Shown: positions 21,421-33,909, counted from the stretch's first letter. The stretch is 64,000 bases of DNA from Usnea hakonensis (GCA_013423325.1 BLJB01000238.1:62001-126000); one strand, 5' to 3'. Made by a program: numbers and translations. Notes: a model not told the origin generated them from the letters alone.

Positions 21421-23570
21421 GCTGGAATTCTTTAATCTCTGCATTTTTTTTTTCTTCTTTTGTTGTTTTTGTTGGGTTGGGTTCAGTCAGTGACTTCCTT
21501 TTTTTTTTCCTGCGGTTCTTTTGGGGTTGCGTTCGAATTTTGGATATATCATATGAGCTCATTATCTGCCTTCCTCTTTTTCTCTCTCTCTCTCTGTGTG
21601 TGTGTGTAGCGAGCAAGCCAAGTACGTACTCTACCCCACACCGCAACGCAGAACCATTCCACCCCAAAAAATTTCCGCCGAAACTTAATAACCGTGGTGG
21701 GGGGCGAGATGGTACATACCTAGGCTCATGTACTGCGTCCGGGGGACGGGCGGTTGGGGTTGCAGGAGATACCTCATGCATGGGGCGGTTCCGAGGGAGA
21801 GGATACTCCACGGAAAGGGCATCGCTTCGAAAGAAAGTCTTCATGATGGCAATGGAGAAGGAGAAGAAGAAGAGGAAGAAGAAGAAGAAGGATCCGTAGA
21901 TGCGACGAACTTGGAGGGTTAGTATGACTGATATGGCGCGCTGATTTGATCTCATATTGTTGATGGAGACTGGAAAGGAAAGGGAGGCGACAGGAAATGC
22001 CGCAAGCGAGAGGCACACCAACACCACGTGTACCTTTACCTTTTGATTGTGGGATTTCATGCGTTTGCAGTGCATGAAAGTATGTATTGAGTCCATGCCC
22101 GACTTGGCAGTCACGCAAGGCACTGTGCGTGTGCAGTTCTGCATGTACCCTACCTAATGCGTGTTTGTGTCCGGTACGTACTGGAATCCTTTGGTGGAGT
22201 GGTGATCGCAAAAAGCAATAATTGCCGTTTGAACCTAATCGAATAATTCTTCTGGGGCAAGCGGATAAGGCAGGAAAGCTTCTGCTGAAGATTGGTTGTC
22301 AGCAGTACTTGTCTTGTTGCGAAAGAGTTCATGGCTGCTTTGTGCGCAGACTGATAGAGACAGCGTCACGTCAGTTATCTCGGAGCATTCTCCACCCCTC
22401 CCTTGTCCAACATCCCACCGCCATCCCACTCCCATCCTGGCAAATTCAGAAAATATTTTCCGTTGCCAAGACCCTTGTCCTTGGCCCTAACCCCTGAAGC
22501 TGGGCGAGCGCATCAGCCGGCATCTTTTAGCATGCCACTATGCTGTAGCCGCATATTGTATTATTGAAACCCGTACTCCGTACCAACTCGCATAATTGCA
22601 CGGTCCAGGTCCCAGACAGTGAAAGATCCCTGCCTGCATAATGCATCAGTCTTCTAACTATGCACAAATACCTTATAATGACCCGAGGATCTCCCTGCCA
22701 GGGTTTATGCAGTATCGTGGCTTGGGGGGTGTAAAGTATGTTTTTGAAGAGCCGCCCAACAGCTCGTATTGCGCCTGAGACGGAAGGAGGAAGATCAGAG
22801 AGAAGAAAATCTCTAAAAACAAAAGTCAACTGTGGTCGAGCCCAAAGTATCAGTGAAGTCATAGCCATCATGAAATGAAAATAGGTCTTTGCTTTTTGGT
22901 TATTTGTCATTTCCTGTTGCGCACTGAGTCCTAGCACTGAGAAGTCAGAAAGACCTATCCAAGTCTGTGCGCGCCACGTGGAAGTAAGTCCCAAACCGTA
23001 GGAAATTAATGACCCGTAACGCGCCGGGTCTTTTCTTCATCGCCGTCTCTGTCGCAAGGTTATTGGAACCTTTCGCTAATCATGCTACTAGTGACAGAAG
23101 TAGCTAATTCTTCACTTGAGATGGTCTCTACAGAAAATAGTGCACCTCAATCAAGCTTTGGAGTCATCGTCGAATTGCCGTATTGGTATCCTTTCCAATT
23201 GGACCCCAAGACCAAAACAAGGTTTGCCCAGATAATAGCTTCTCTGAAGCCATGTGTGATCTCATCATCGGCGTCACCGTTGAGGATTTGACAGCGAGGC
23301 GTCGTTTTGACATTGACAAGTTCTAGAGTTGCCGTTTTGGTAAGTCCCTAATGGATCTATCAAAAGTGCGTTCAAATCATCGACTGAATCGGACCTTGTG
23401 GAGATGAGAACTCGCCTTCAATAGTAGTAGCACAAATGATCACGAGGAAATTCTTCTTTGTCCTCTAGATGCCTTGATCTACAGTGCCAGTGTTCTGGAA
23501 GCGTCTTGAGACGCGAGTTGCGAGTCCCGCAGCTACGTCTGATCGAAAGCCGCAACAGCGTCGCCTATGT
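21421..23570. other. Intergenic, low complexity then unassigned
   Basis: Contains T-rich runs (21440-21520), a (CT)n(GT)n microsatellite at 21580-21608 and an (AAG/AGG)n purine run at 21850-21892. The long minus ORF at 21254-22144 and plus ORF at 21345-21899 are driven by these repeats. Nothing else recognised up to 23.5 kb. Confidence 0.5.
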
Positions 23571-23864
23571 TTACATATCTGTCAGATCAGATCCACTCAG
23601 AGTTGGGGAGCTGAGATCTTCCCACTTTGAGCGCACTGCTTGATCAAAGCAGGCATATCTTGCGATCCCAAAGGCCCAATAGAGACCAAGCGCCACAGTT
23701 TTAGCAAGGAGGACGATAAGCCAAGATGTGACTAGACTAGGGCGTGAAACACCCTGAATGCCAACCAGAATAGGACACTTCAGTAAGGTTTGCTGGATCC
23801 TAACGTCGGTCTTAAAATAGAAGATCTCGTAGACGACGATAGAGATGCGAGACTTGGCAGACAT
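23571..23864 (-). CDS. Possible small membrane protein
   Basis: An ATG-started frame of 97 codons with one clear hydrophobic helix (LVTSWLIVLLAKTVALGLYWAF, about residues 44-65) and mixed polar flanks. There are no introns and no recognisable family. Coding is plausible but unproven. Confidence 0.3.
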   Translation of the reverse strand: MSAKSRISIVVYEIFYFKTDVRIQQTLLKCPILVGIQGVSRPSLVTSWLIVLLAKTVALGLYWAFGIARYACFDQAVRSKWEDLSSPTLSGSDLTDM

Positions 23865-24255
23865 TGGGGGAAAATGCGCAATAAAGTTGAGAAGAAAGGG
23901 TCAAGACCGTAGAAACTAGATGGTACAGGTGAAGAGTCAGCAGAATCATGCTATTTGATGGATTGTAGAACTGGTAGTTGGTATTAGCTATTGTCTAAAG
24001 TGAACGACGAATCCGTTGCAGTGTTCCGAAAGTGTCGTCCGTCTATGTAATGTATCTATCATCATTATAATGCCTCCAACTCCTATACAACAATTCTCTG
24101 TCTCATATGACCCACTCTCATCCTCGTGACTATGAGTCAGCCACGAGTAGAGTCAAAGGCGTAGGTGAATGGCGCCGAAACTCCTCCGCCTGCTTGGCCA
24201 TTGTCAAACGCCATTAAAATGAAACCGAAATACAAGGGTATCTTTGGCTGCGCTT
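23865..24255. other. Intergenic
   Basis: 3' flank of the GH16 gene; no supported feature. Confidence 0.5.
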
Positions 24256-25747
24256 CTATTTGGCGGTGTTTGGCTTATTATCAACTTGCTGCCACATTTT
24301 CACAGAAGAAATTGATAGCTGAGCCGTTTCAGGCTTCCAAGTTGGGTACCACTGATCCTTCCCGGCCAAGAAGTCCTTGGGTGCAGTCTTTGACTTATCG
24401 ACCCAGGGCTTGCCGGCCGCGCCATCCTCAAACCACCCGTTGGTACCTCCAACAGCCAAGTTGATGATGAGATAGAACTCCTGGTCAAAGGGCGCATTCA
24501 AGTTGGGATCGTTGACCCAGGGATTGGTAAGAGTGGTGCCATTGGAATTAGACAGAGGGAACTGGCCGCGAGTCCAGAGAGACTCTTGGAAAGGATTATA
24601 GAGGACCTGTAAAAGACGAGTGTCTATGTAGGTGAAGAGGTATTTCTCGCTCCACTCTAAGCCATAGGTGTGTTCACCGGCAGCATAGGTAGTGTGCAGA
24701 GCCTCCTCCTTGTGACTGGTGCGCCAATAGCCGTCATCCTTCTGATCAGGACCCCAGTGAAGAGTACTAGTGACGATGTTGTTACCGCCAGTAGGATATG
24801 TGTAATTGTTGCCTCGAGACTCAACAATGTCAATTTCACCAGATGCGGGCCAAGGTCCAAAGGTATTGTTGACTGGCAACATCCAGATTGCGGGCCAAAG
24901 CCAATCACCCGCTGGCATTGTGGCTACAACTTCAACACGACCGTACTTGATGGTTGCGCCTTTGAGGGTATTGATGCGGCCTGACTTGACCGGAGGAACG
25001 ATGGTACCATTGGTGATGTTGGTGGCAGCGTTGCAGTCGTAATACTGGGTTGAGGTGCAGTCCGTGAGAGTCAGATTGTTGTTTGTTGTCAAAAGAGTCT
25101 CATCTTGAAGCGTAGGCTTGATGATGAGCTTGCCGTTCTGAATCAAGACATTTTCTTCTGTATTGGTGGTCTCTTCGAATTCGCCATTGCTGGGAGAGCA
25201 TGTCAGCAAAGTAAGAAAAGACACCATGGTCTAAGGGTCGCGAATACCCAAAGCCTCCGAGGTTCACTTCCTTGGTCCAGACATCGGTATTGAAGCCTTT
25301 GCTCCAATCCTCGTCGAGCACAAGTGTGTAGGTGTGATGGACGATAGTGCTGAGACCGTCGTAGACAAGGTATCCAGCGATGGCAAAACCCAAAGCAAGC
25401 CCGATCAGAGGGATAATGGTGACCCATTTCTTTCTCGGGTCCTTGTTTTCCTTCCACGGATGATCAATTTCTTCCTTCTTCACCCGTCGAGAGCGGAAGT
25501 ATCTTTGGTTTTGCTTCTGATGATGGAGATGAATGGCCGATGAGTTCTTGGACGTACCCAAGGGGGTCGCATTGAAAGGGTTTCTTGGGACGGCACTGAT
25601 ATTGTCACTACCCGTGTGGCTTGCCGTCTCGAGCGAACGACGCCGGTATGGCGTTTGCTGAGGGGTTTGATCTGGTGAGTACATGCTGTTCGCGGAGCTT
25701 GGGAGGCCACCCTCGAAAGGGTCTTGGTTCCGGCGATGCATCTCCAT
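24256..25747 (-). CDS. Membrane-anchored GH16 family beta-glucanase / transglycosidase
   Basis: Two exons, 25747-25248 and 25189-24256, 477 aa; the intron junction rebuilds LGGFG-NGEFEE. The N-terminal ~108 residues are Ser/Pro/Arg-rich and cytosolic, followed by one helix (VTIIPLIGLALGFAIAGYLVYD, about 109-130), giving a type II membrane protein with an outside catalytic domain. The concanavalin-A-like GH16 fold spans about 135-470. The catalytic signature GEIDIVES gives nucleophile Glu about 285 and acid/base Glu about 290, preceded by WLWPAIWMLP; the strand FYLIINLAVGG is also typical. Several N-glycosylation sequons (NNT, NGT) fit a secretory route. It probably cleaves or remodels beta-1,3(1,4)-glucan of the cell wall. 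The precise linkage specificity is not readable. Confidence 0.9.
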
Positions 25748-28700
25748 AATGAACGAGTGTGGATTAACGAATAAAATAAAGTGAGAAGACTACGAAAGAT
25801 TAAAAGATCTGTCGGGACTGGGGGTGAAGAATCGGGAAAACAAGATTGTTGGAATGGAAGAGGGGGGGTGAAGGATTTAACACAAAAGGGTCTGGCAGAG
25901 GGATAGGGGAGACAGGAGTAAGAGGACAAAGAGGGCTAGAGACTTTTGGGCTGAGATATTAGTGTGGATCTTAAAAAGAATAGAACGAGTCTTGGAAACA
26001 GAGGATTGACAGGACACACCCTGTCGAATCACGGAAGGAGACCGCTTAGCTCACCGACCCGATCTATACCGTCAAGGCATGGTCATATAAAGTGTGAGTT
26101 AGACTGGCGAGATCTAGACTTGATTGGCAGAGTAGTCGGAAAGGGAGACAAAGCTGATGGTGTCTTGGTTCGGCAGTACCTGAAGGGGGCTTGGGAAAAT
26201 AGTAGATAGGTCCATGTTACATGATGATACTTGATTGTAGATCTTTACCTTTCTGTTGGACCAGGGTGGCTACCTGTAACGCTCGAAAGGGACGAAAGAA
26301 GATATTGAGTATCTGATCGACTGTCCAAAAAGCGTAATGTGACTTAGGACAGTTTCAGCCAGAGGCAGAGATTGTGGTTGAAATTTGAGAAAATGATGAA
26401 ATTAAATTGAAGATGAAGTTGGAATCCGGGATGCAAGAACCCAGAAGAGGGAAAGGCGACGGTTAGAACTTTCTTCAGCCGCTAAATTAGCGCTACTCAT
26501 AAAATACCATAGCGCTCTTCAAGCGGGATCTAAGATGGATATGGCTAGTCACAACTTCTTTTCGGATCGACCTGAACATGAGACTCGATTATTGCTTCTG
26601 GGCCAATTTCAAATTCGCTAACGGAGTAGCCACGGTTGCAATGATTATTCAATCTAACGTGATTTGTTACTAATTATAATATCATTATTATTATTCTTGG
26701 GATCTATTGCTTTTTGCCATCGGTCCGTCCAACCATTGATAAGGTACCTGCCCGTACTTATCATTACTCTACTGGGCAAGGAAGAGCGAGTCGCATTTTA
26801 GCCCTAGGTAATAAGAACACATGCCTATTGGGATTCACGTGGTAACACGGTATCAACATAGAGGGTCTCGGCCAGACCTTCACTCAGGCTGTCTTGCTGT
26901 CGGCATAAATATTCTGATCCCGGGGAAGCCTAGACAAAAGTCAAGCATGCAAGGACGACATCAACTCGTATTTCCACTTTCCACTCCACTCGCCATCTCC
27001 GCAAGGAACTATTGAAAATTTGAAAATATGAAAATACACTAATCATATTCTACGAAAACTGATTATGTCATTGTCTACCGCTATCCGTCTGACAGCATGT
27101 AGGCAAGCCGTGTCTCCTGACTCGTCTTCCCATTCAGGTCTCAACCGAGCCTATAATCCTATAATCCCCATCGGAATTCTGTCTTCTTCTCATGCAGGGT
27201 CCTCATTGTGTCTCTCCCTTCAATCTACTCTCCATTGACAACTCACTCCCCATTGCAATCTTTTTATTTTTATCCAGGTCCAAGTGGCCGCGACAAGTGG
27301 TTGTCAATCTTTTCGCAAGATTTCGTTGGCCCTGGTCGTAAATTCTCCGATAGCGTTCAGCCCGACTATTTCCGCTGCAGCATTTCGCAATGCCTTCTGC
27401 ACGTCGGGAGCCGCCTAATGCATATACGAGGATCAGCCCCGCTTTGACTTGCATACACCAGGGTTTAGGTATCTCACATGTAATCCTTGCAAATCGCTTA
27501 CTCTATTTCATCTCAAATCTTCTTAACATGAATGATTCCAAAGCCGAATCCTTTTTCCCCACGTATGATGAGACTTCGGAGTACTGATTCCAAGAAGCAG
27601 TCTACTGGTGATCCTCCGTGAAGCTGCAGGGTCCATTTGTCGCATGCCGGTTAATCGAATGTTGGGCTTAACGCTGCAACTTGCCTGGCTAAATTCCATC
27701 CCGGAAACCATCCATAGAGCTTAAGACATGCCCAGAGGCTGACACCGTGTCTTTGAAAAAGTACTTTGGGTTCCAGAAAATGTCGATCTTCGTTCCCATA
27801 CCACACCACTGTGTGGCATACCTAGAATTTTGTTGAGACCCACCGCTCTCATCGTTGCTGGCTGTCTGGTCGACTGCCTCTATACTGTTCTATTTCTCGC
27901 GCAACATGGTACTGTTGGACCTACACCTTAGACCATTCCTTCTGCACACGCGATCAAGACTGTTGTGAGGTCTGGAAGTGTCTATCGGCACATCTGCATC
28001 TAAACCTTTAGTTCTCGACGCAGCCAAGTACATGTAATCCGCATCGTCTGACACCATAAGTTGGCCCACGCTTGCATTTTCGGTACGAAAATGCCCGATA
28101 AGCGCTGCGCAATCAGCAACGTTTGCAGCAATTCTCGGTTAAGTATACTTGTAAGAATGCTCGATCGCACTGGCTCTTTCCAAGTCCTGGTTAGAATCAA
28201 CATCGCAGCTATCCTGCCAATGGGTCCAATCATCTGCGACCCTGCCAACCATATGGTTGTATGACGAGACATTTACGAACTTTCTGAATAATATTCACGC
28301 GTGGGTTCAAACGACGTCCTCGAGCCAGAACCCTGCGATATTGAGCCCATCAATTCCAGCCGTGAACTATTAATAAATTCTTCACATATGAGTACCTAAG
28401 CCTCGGGTGTGCCTTTTTTCTTGTCAATATCTTGCGGTTCCGTGCCTTGGGGATTGCACGGATGGCTCATATTCAACACCTCCTTGCAGAGGCTGAACAC
28501 TGAGACTGAAGTTGATGCCTCATGTTCACATCCCGGGCTGTCTCCCCTCAGATCAGTGGCAGCGAACGGTGAATTGGTGCCTCTCCAACCACCTGTGTCG
28601 CCACATTCAGGCTGAGGCAGATGTTACTGCTCGATTGATGATGCTAGGGTTGCCATGCGTCTCCCAACCCTCCCCGTAACCGAGTCATCCTCCTCGCGAC

Positions 28701-29284
28701 ACCCTCCCAAACCCACTTTCCATTGACCGCGGGCATCTAGAACTCTATGATAATTCTTGTGGCGTAACGCCATGTAAATCACTCATTGACCCAACCAGGC
28801 TGCTGGGAATCATAAACTCATTTGTCCTGTCGACACTTTACCAAACAAAAGTGCCCCAACCTTGCTTCAGCCACTCTCAAGTCGAGGTACATGAGAGGTA
28901 AATGATTCCCTATCACAGTGTTTTCGCAGACATAAAGTGACCGCTGAGTAATGCACGATGAAAATGGATATATTTCTTCTACCGTACGCTATTCTAGTCG
29001 CCCATCATTTTTCACCTTATCAGGTGAAACCCATATCGAACCCTTTCAACGCCAGCTTGACATCTCATCAATCATGCGCTATGATTCGCAAAGTGTACGG
29101 CCATCGGCCCCGATAGTTCCTGGCGCCAAGATTCCCAGGCCGAGATCTCGGAAAGCGCCCGAATGTTGGGCCACTTTCCGAAATTAGGGCTAGGATTGCT
29201 GCTAGTGCTGACTTCTGTTGCACGTGAATTGGGAACCTTACCTTACCTTAAGTACAACAAGGTCAATGCTAAGGCTATTAAACT
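25748..29284. other. 3.5-kb intergenic region, no gene recognised
   Basis: Only short ORFs with no family resemblance (for example 27203-27454, 28000-28272). A moderately AT-rich patch lies at 26640-26710. The last ~60 bp contain a CACGTG E-box (29221-29226) and a CTTACCTTACCTTAAG run just before the THI20-like start. Confidence 0.5.
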
Positions 29285-30840
29285 ATGACTCAAAAACGAA
29301 TACTGGTCGTTGGCTGCTCTGATAGCTCCGGTGCATTGTGAGTGTAGTCGTAGCCCCTTAGAACGCTCATATGCGCGTGAAATACCTACTGAACCATCAC
29401 TTCGACAGCGGCATCGAAGCCGATCAAAAGATCATCGCCGCTCATGGATGCTATGCCATCACCGCAACGACTGATTTAAGGGCGCAGAACTTCCAGAGTG
29501 TATACCAAATCTTTGGCATACCCACAGCCTTTGTGGCAAACGCAATCAATGCCGGCTTCGACGAGGGTGGGGTTGAAGTTGTGAAGATTGGTGAGGATTC
29601 TATGGCATGAATTTGTTGCAAGATTCTGAAAACCCTTCTCGCCAAGGTGAATTAGTGTCGGCAGAGACAGTGCAAGTTGTGGTTGATGCGTTGAGACAAC
29701 ATGGCCCGAAATTCGTGGTCGTTGATCCGGTGTGACGGCTACTTTCTTTTATCTTGTCTCCCTTGGCCTCAGACTTACCTTAGTACAGGTCATATCGTTC
29801 ACTAGAAAATTCCAACCTTTATCAGATGAAGCACAGCGAATCTATCATACACTACTGCTACCCCTGACCACCATATTGATACTGAGAATTCCAGAGGCGT
29901 TATTGCTCCTGAAGAAGGCAGGAGCTATAAACCAGCCAAATGTACGAAATTTGGACGACCTCGTTCAGCTTGCAAAGACACTGCATAGCCACGGACCTCG
30001 GTACATTCTGTTGAAGGGAGGGCATTTGCCCCTGACTCAAAGCCTGGAAATACCCAATTCCGATTCGGACAAGCAGATTATCGTAGATGTTCTCTATGAT
30101 GGCACGGATGTTAGCCTATTCAAGACACCATATATTACTTCAGAGATGCCTCTGGGAGCTGGACATGCTTTTGCCGGTATGTTGTCCATCCTAGAGGCCA
30201 TCATCTCCCAAGTAACGATCGGCGTTAGCGGCAATTGCTTCTCATCTCGCCCGTGGGGATGCTGTGCTGTCAGCGACTCAAAAGGCTTGCCGATATGTTG
30301 AGGCTACAATTACCAACGCGACTCGCATGCCCAATTATCTCCACTCGACATACTCTCTTCCCTTCTCCCCGTACGCTCTTGTCCTTCCAACACTAAGAAT
30401 AGCGCCCTGGTCCATTCTGACAACAGTCCCTTAGGGGATATTTCGTAGAATACTTCTTATCCCGCGAGGACGTGAAACCCGTGTGGCACGCCCACGTCCA
30501 TCATGACTTCGTGAATCGTATCGGCGATGGCACGCTGCCGATCGAGAAGTTCAAAAACTATCTTATCCAAGACTACCTATTCTTGGTACAATTTGCAAGA
30601 GCCAAAGCAGTCAGTGCGTACAAGACAAACTCAATAGACGATATTGCAGCTGTAATGAAAATGCTTCCCTAACACAAAAATATTTCTTCAACCATAACAT
30701 CTCTAATCCGAATCCCAGGACGCAGAAGTAATCCTCCACATCAAACGCGAAATGTCCCTCCACCTAGACTACTGCGCCGAATTCGGTCTCTCCAAAACGG
30801 AAATCGAGCAACAGGAAGAACATCAAGGTATCCCGACCCT

Positions 30841-30897
<57 letters not shown>

Positions 30898-31557
30898 NNA
30901 AAAAACAAAGCTCAACCCCCCCCCCCCCCCCCCCCCCCCCCGTCATCATCAGCCCCCTTTCCATCCTCCCACCCCATCTAACAACCTCCCCACACAGCCT
31001 GTACCGCCTACACCCGCTACGTCCTCGACATCGCGCACTCGGAATCCTGGTTCGCGCTGCAACTCGCCTTTGCACCCTGCCTCCTAGGCTACGGCCGCAT
31101 CGCCAACCGACTTTCCGAGGACCCGGAAACGGTGAAGTTAGGGCCCGCGAATAAATATTGGAAGTGGATACAGAATTACGTGGCGGATGATTATACGGGT
31201 GCGGTTAGGAATGGGGAAGGTATGCTTAGATCTTCTTTCAAAAATTTTAGGTAAAACCTTCGGATGGGGAGGAACGAGGTGCCAGGTTCCTTGCATTTCT
31301 ACGATTTGACACCGACGCTGATACCCCACTCTGAAAAACACAGCCGCACTGGAGAAACACGCCGTCTTGCAGTCCCCCAGCCAACTCGAATCGCTCGTTA
31401 AGATTTTCGTCCATGCTACCAAGGTTCTGTGCCGACCTTCCTTCCTTCCCTCATTCCCTCATTCCCCCCCTTTCCTTTCCTTTCCTGAAACAAACAATAT
31501 TTTTAACTGATATGAAACTAGATGGAAACGGGCTTCTGGGATATGGGCAGTGCTTGA
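29285..31557 (+). CDS. THI20: THI20-like HMP-P kinase / TenA fusion of thiamine metabolism
   Basis: Ten exons: 29285-29337, 29409-29590, 29647-29729, 29789-30176, 30229-30370, 30435-30651, 30719-30827, 30998-31219, 31344-31423 and 31522-31557 (36 bp). All phases agree; 503 aa. Residues 1-280 are the ribokinase-like HMP/HMP-P kinase: CSDSSGAFGIEADQKIIAAHGCYAIT (HMP pocket), KFVVVDP, LLKGGHLPL. Residues 285-503 are the TenA/THI-4 domain: KPVWHAHVHHDFV, FKNYLIQDYLFLVQFARA, EEHQACTAYTRYVLDIAHS, APCLLGYGRIA and the terminal FWDMGSA. Yeast THI20 phosphorylates hydroxymethylpyrimidine twice and hydrolyses thiamine breakdown products. Here the kinase active-site motif is atypical: GAGHAF instead of GTGC plus hydrophobic residue, and LILRIPEA instead of LTPNIPEA. 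Intron 8 donor GTTCTG is non-standard at +3 to +6. Intron 7 holds an assembly gap. Confidence 0.88.
30842..30941. other. Assembly gap or artefact: two poly-C runs around NN
   Basis: A run of 56 C at 30842-30897, NN at 30898-30899, then AAAAAACAAAGCTCAA and a second run of 26 C to 30941. It lies entirely in the intron between exons 7 and 8 of the THI20-like gene, so the protein model is unaffected. The true length here is unknown. Confidence 0.9.
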
Positions 31558-32748
31558 GGAGAGGGGTGGAGGGGGGAGGAAGGGTTTTTGGGAAGGGGGT
31601 GCTGCGGGGTGTAGGACGTGTGGATGGGAAGGGTTGGGGATGGGAAGAGTGGGTTGTGGTGGGAAATGTAATCGTAGAGCTAAACCTAAAAGGATATTTC
31701 ATGAGTACTCGTACCATTTTTCCAGAGCGAATTGAGACTCTACTCGTGCATGATACTGCCTGCTACTTTCCGCGTCCAACCCCACTTCCCCCTCCCTTCC
31801 CACTTCCCCTTCCCCTCGCCCTCTACCCCTCGATCGAGCTGAGCTGAGCTGAGCTAATAAACGAACCTTCAGAAATTTATGCCCTGCGCGTAGAGAAAAG
31901 GTGTGTAGGGGGTAGGGTGGTGATGGGTTGGTAGGTGATGAGGTCGGGGGGGTTGTGTGAGGTTGTGATTGGGGGAAGGGGGGAGGGAGGAGGATGTGGA
32001 GGGATGTGGTGGGGGGTAAAAGGTGGTGGGAGGGGAGAGGGAGGAGGGGGGGGGGTTGAAGCTGCGTTTGTGAACCGCTGATAGTACCACCCTCCGGTAT
32101 TCACGCACAATTGGAACCACACCAACGTCTCCCTCTCCTCTGCTTCTCCTCTCCTTCTTCTCCGCTATCCTCTCCTCCCCTCTCCTCTCCTTTAACCCCA
32201 AGACCAAATTCCAGCAGTGGAGCAAATCTGTTTAGCTATCTATCACCTACTTAACACATACTGTATATTGGATCAGTGCTATAGGGTTTTAGGATTATAG
32301 GAGGGATGCTGGTGGGGAGGGGAGAGGTGGGGTTGTGAGGATGAGGTAGTGGGGGGCGGGGGGGGGGTTGGGGTTGGTGTTGGATCCGGCCTTGGATGGG
32401 CTTTGGATCTGGGTTCAGGTTGGATTGGATTGGACAAGCATGTGTACAATACTTGCTGGATCTTAACTTCAAGAGTGTTTTGTATTGGGGAAATAGGGGA
32501 TCTTCGGTGTTGGAGGGCCTTTGGTGGGGGCTTTGTGGCATGATTTGGGCTGAGCGGTGGAATTTGGTTCGTTATGGGATGGGCTGGGTGGTGAGTTTAG
32601 AGGTAGGTTTAGATATTGAAAGCGGGGAGTGGGGATGATGAGGGTGTAGTATGATGGTATGGGATGTGATGTGGGAGGGAGGAGAGGGAAGAACTTTGTG
32701 GTTGGTAGGTAAGATAGGGGTTTTATCGTCGCGGGGTGAGAGAATATA
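31558..32748. repeat. Alternating C/T-rich and G-rich low-complexity blocks
   Basis: On the plus strand, blocks alternate: C/T-rich 31436-31488 (inside the last THI20 intron), G-rich 31555-31665, C/T-rich 31760-31830, G-rich 31895-32060, C/T-rich 32120-32195, G-rich 32290-32400, G/T-rich onward to about 32740. GAGCT is repeated four to five times near 31835-31855. No believable gene; ORFs reflect the repeats. Confidence 0.75.
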
Positions 32749-33171
32749 TCAATGTGGTGAGGGGGAGGAAAAGTCTATGATTTGGGGTCGGTGGAGTGGA
32801 GTGCTTTTATTTGATTGGGAATGGTGAGGGGATAGTTGCATGTTGTTTGTGTTTCTGGATATGAAGTCTTTGATGCTGCCGGCTGCAGGCGTGTTTCGAG
32901 GTTTAGCGCTGTGGGGATGCTTGTGCTCAGTGTCTAAAAGCTTGGAAAGGCGTGGTCGATGCAAACGAGTGTGGGTGTATACCGGTGTGTGTGAGTGTAG
33001 ATGTGAATGAGCCGGAGGAGACAGCATGCTGGGCGCGAGGACTCGAACGGAGGCCAAGAAGGATTCGAGGATGTAGCCCAGATACTTGGTGTCCACGCTT
33101 TGGGCGTAGATATCTCCTTGGTATGGCCCTTCGACCGAGAACTTGTGGGCTATATCGTTAAGATAGCTCAT
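32749..33171 (-). CDS. Possible hypothetical protein
   Basis: An ATG-started frame of 140 codons. The first ~50 residues (MSYLNDIAHKFSVEGPYQGD, then DTKYLGYILESFLASVRVLAP) look coding and helical; the rest is His/Ser/Pro/Thr-rich low complexity. No domain is recognised and the 3' part may be non-coding. No introns were found. Confidence 0.3.
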   Translation of the reverse strand: MSYLNDIAHKFSVEGPYQGDIYAQSVDTKYLGYILESFLASVRVLAPSMLSPPAHSHLHSHTPVYTHTRLHRPRLSKLLDTEHKHPHSAKPRNTPAAGSIKDFISRNTNNMQLSPHHSQSNKSTPLHRPQIIDFSSPSPH

Positions 33172-33909
33172 GATCTGTCTGCACTGCGTATCATGATATC
33201 CATCTTCTTGGAGACTATAGTCTGGGCTATCCTAGGCGCTAGATCAGGTTCTGAGACTGTTGGTTTGGCGAGGAAAAGGCGAGTTTATAGAAGATGAGTA
33301 TTTATCCTTCTTGCTATGGACGACTACCTCCTGTAGCAATTAGGTTTGCCGTTGAAGGAATAGGTTCATCATGTGGACAGCTAAGTGAGTTCTGCGCTTC
33401 CCGACTATTTGGATTTAGTGCCGCGAGGAGGAGTGATTTCCTCTAGGCAGTTCAGCTAACGGGCCAAACGGAGAATGAATGTACATTCTAGGTGCTCAGG
33501 ACAGAGTATTACGTTTGGTAGATTCTGGAAGACATGGCGTACAAAGAGACGTTGGAAGTGTCTAGAACTTTCTGTGATAATCAGACATCCACGCTAGCAG
33601 GGCTGAATCTCTTATTGCGATGGAATGAGGACCGTAGGATATATTTCTTCTCATTCTAATGATTTATGAGTGAGGTCGTAAGTATGTCTGAAGTCATGTC
33701 GAAATGTAGTATTCGTGAAAGCGAAGGAGTTTTCAAAGGGTTCTCACAGTGGTTAGCGTCTTGGCACTATGTCAGCTTGCAGGACAGTCCAGTTGTCATC
33801 TTGTCCTCTGTTCACTTCCTCTTAATTCTTCATAGGATTGTACCCTTCTGTGATGCGAGACCTCTGTTTTCCTGTGCCCAACCCTTAACGCAGTAGTGCA
33901 GCGGCAGGG
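33172..33909. other. Intergenic upstream of the NACHT-ankyrin gene
   Basis: No supported gene; the likely promoter of the downstream STAND gene lies here. Confidence 0.5.

Noticed and set aside
21254..22144. Minus ORF of 296 codons and overlapping plus ORF
   Set aside because: Both consist of microsatellite and homopolymer translations (Pro/Ser/Lys runs) with no fold, and no splice or start context.
25100..25227. ORF parts reading MVSFLTLLTCSPS before the GH16 domain as a signal peptide
   Set aside because: These codons lie in the 58-bp intron; splicing joins the catalytic domain to the upstream transmembrane exon instead.
28490..28590. CTGAGA and CAGATCAGTGGCAGCGAAC resembling pieces of a TPP riboswitch upstream of the thiamine gene
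   Set aside because: Spacing and the GGxUxAUxCCxGCG core do not match, and it lies almost 700 bp before the start codon.
30752..31087. ORFs translating the poly-C tract as poly-Pro or poly-Gly
   Set aside because: The tract is an assembly artefact with NN in an intron of the THI20-like gene.
33025..33085. tRNA-like motif (GTTCGAGTCC with GCCCAG/CTGGGC ends) on the minus strand
   Set aside because: Only about 54 bp between the ends and no D-arm or anticodon arm; no tRNA could be folded here or elsewhere in the window.
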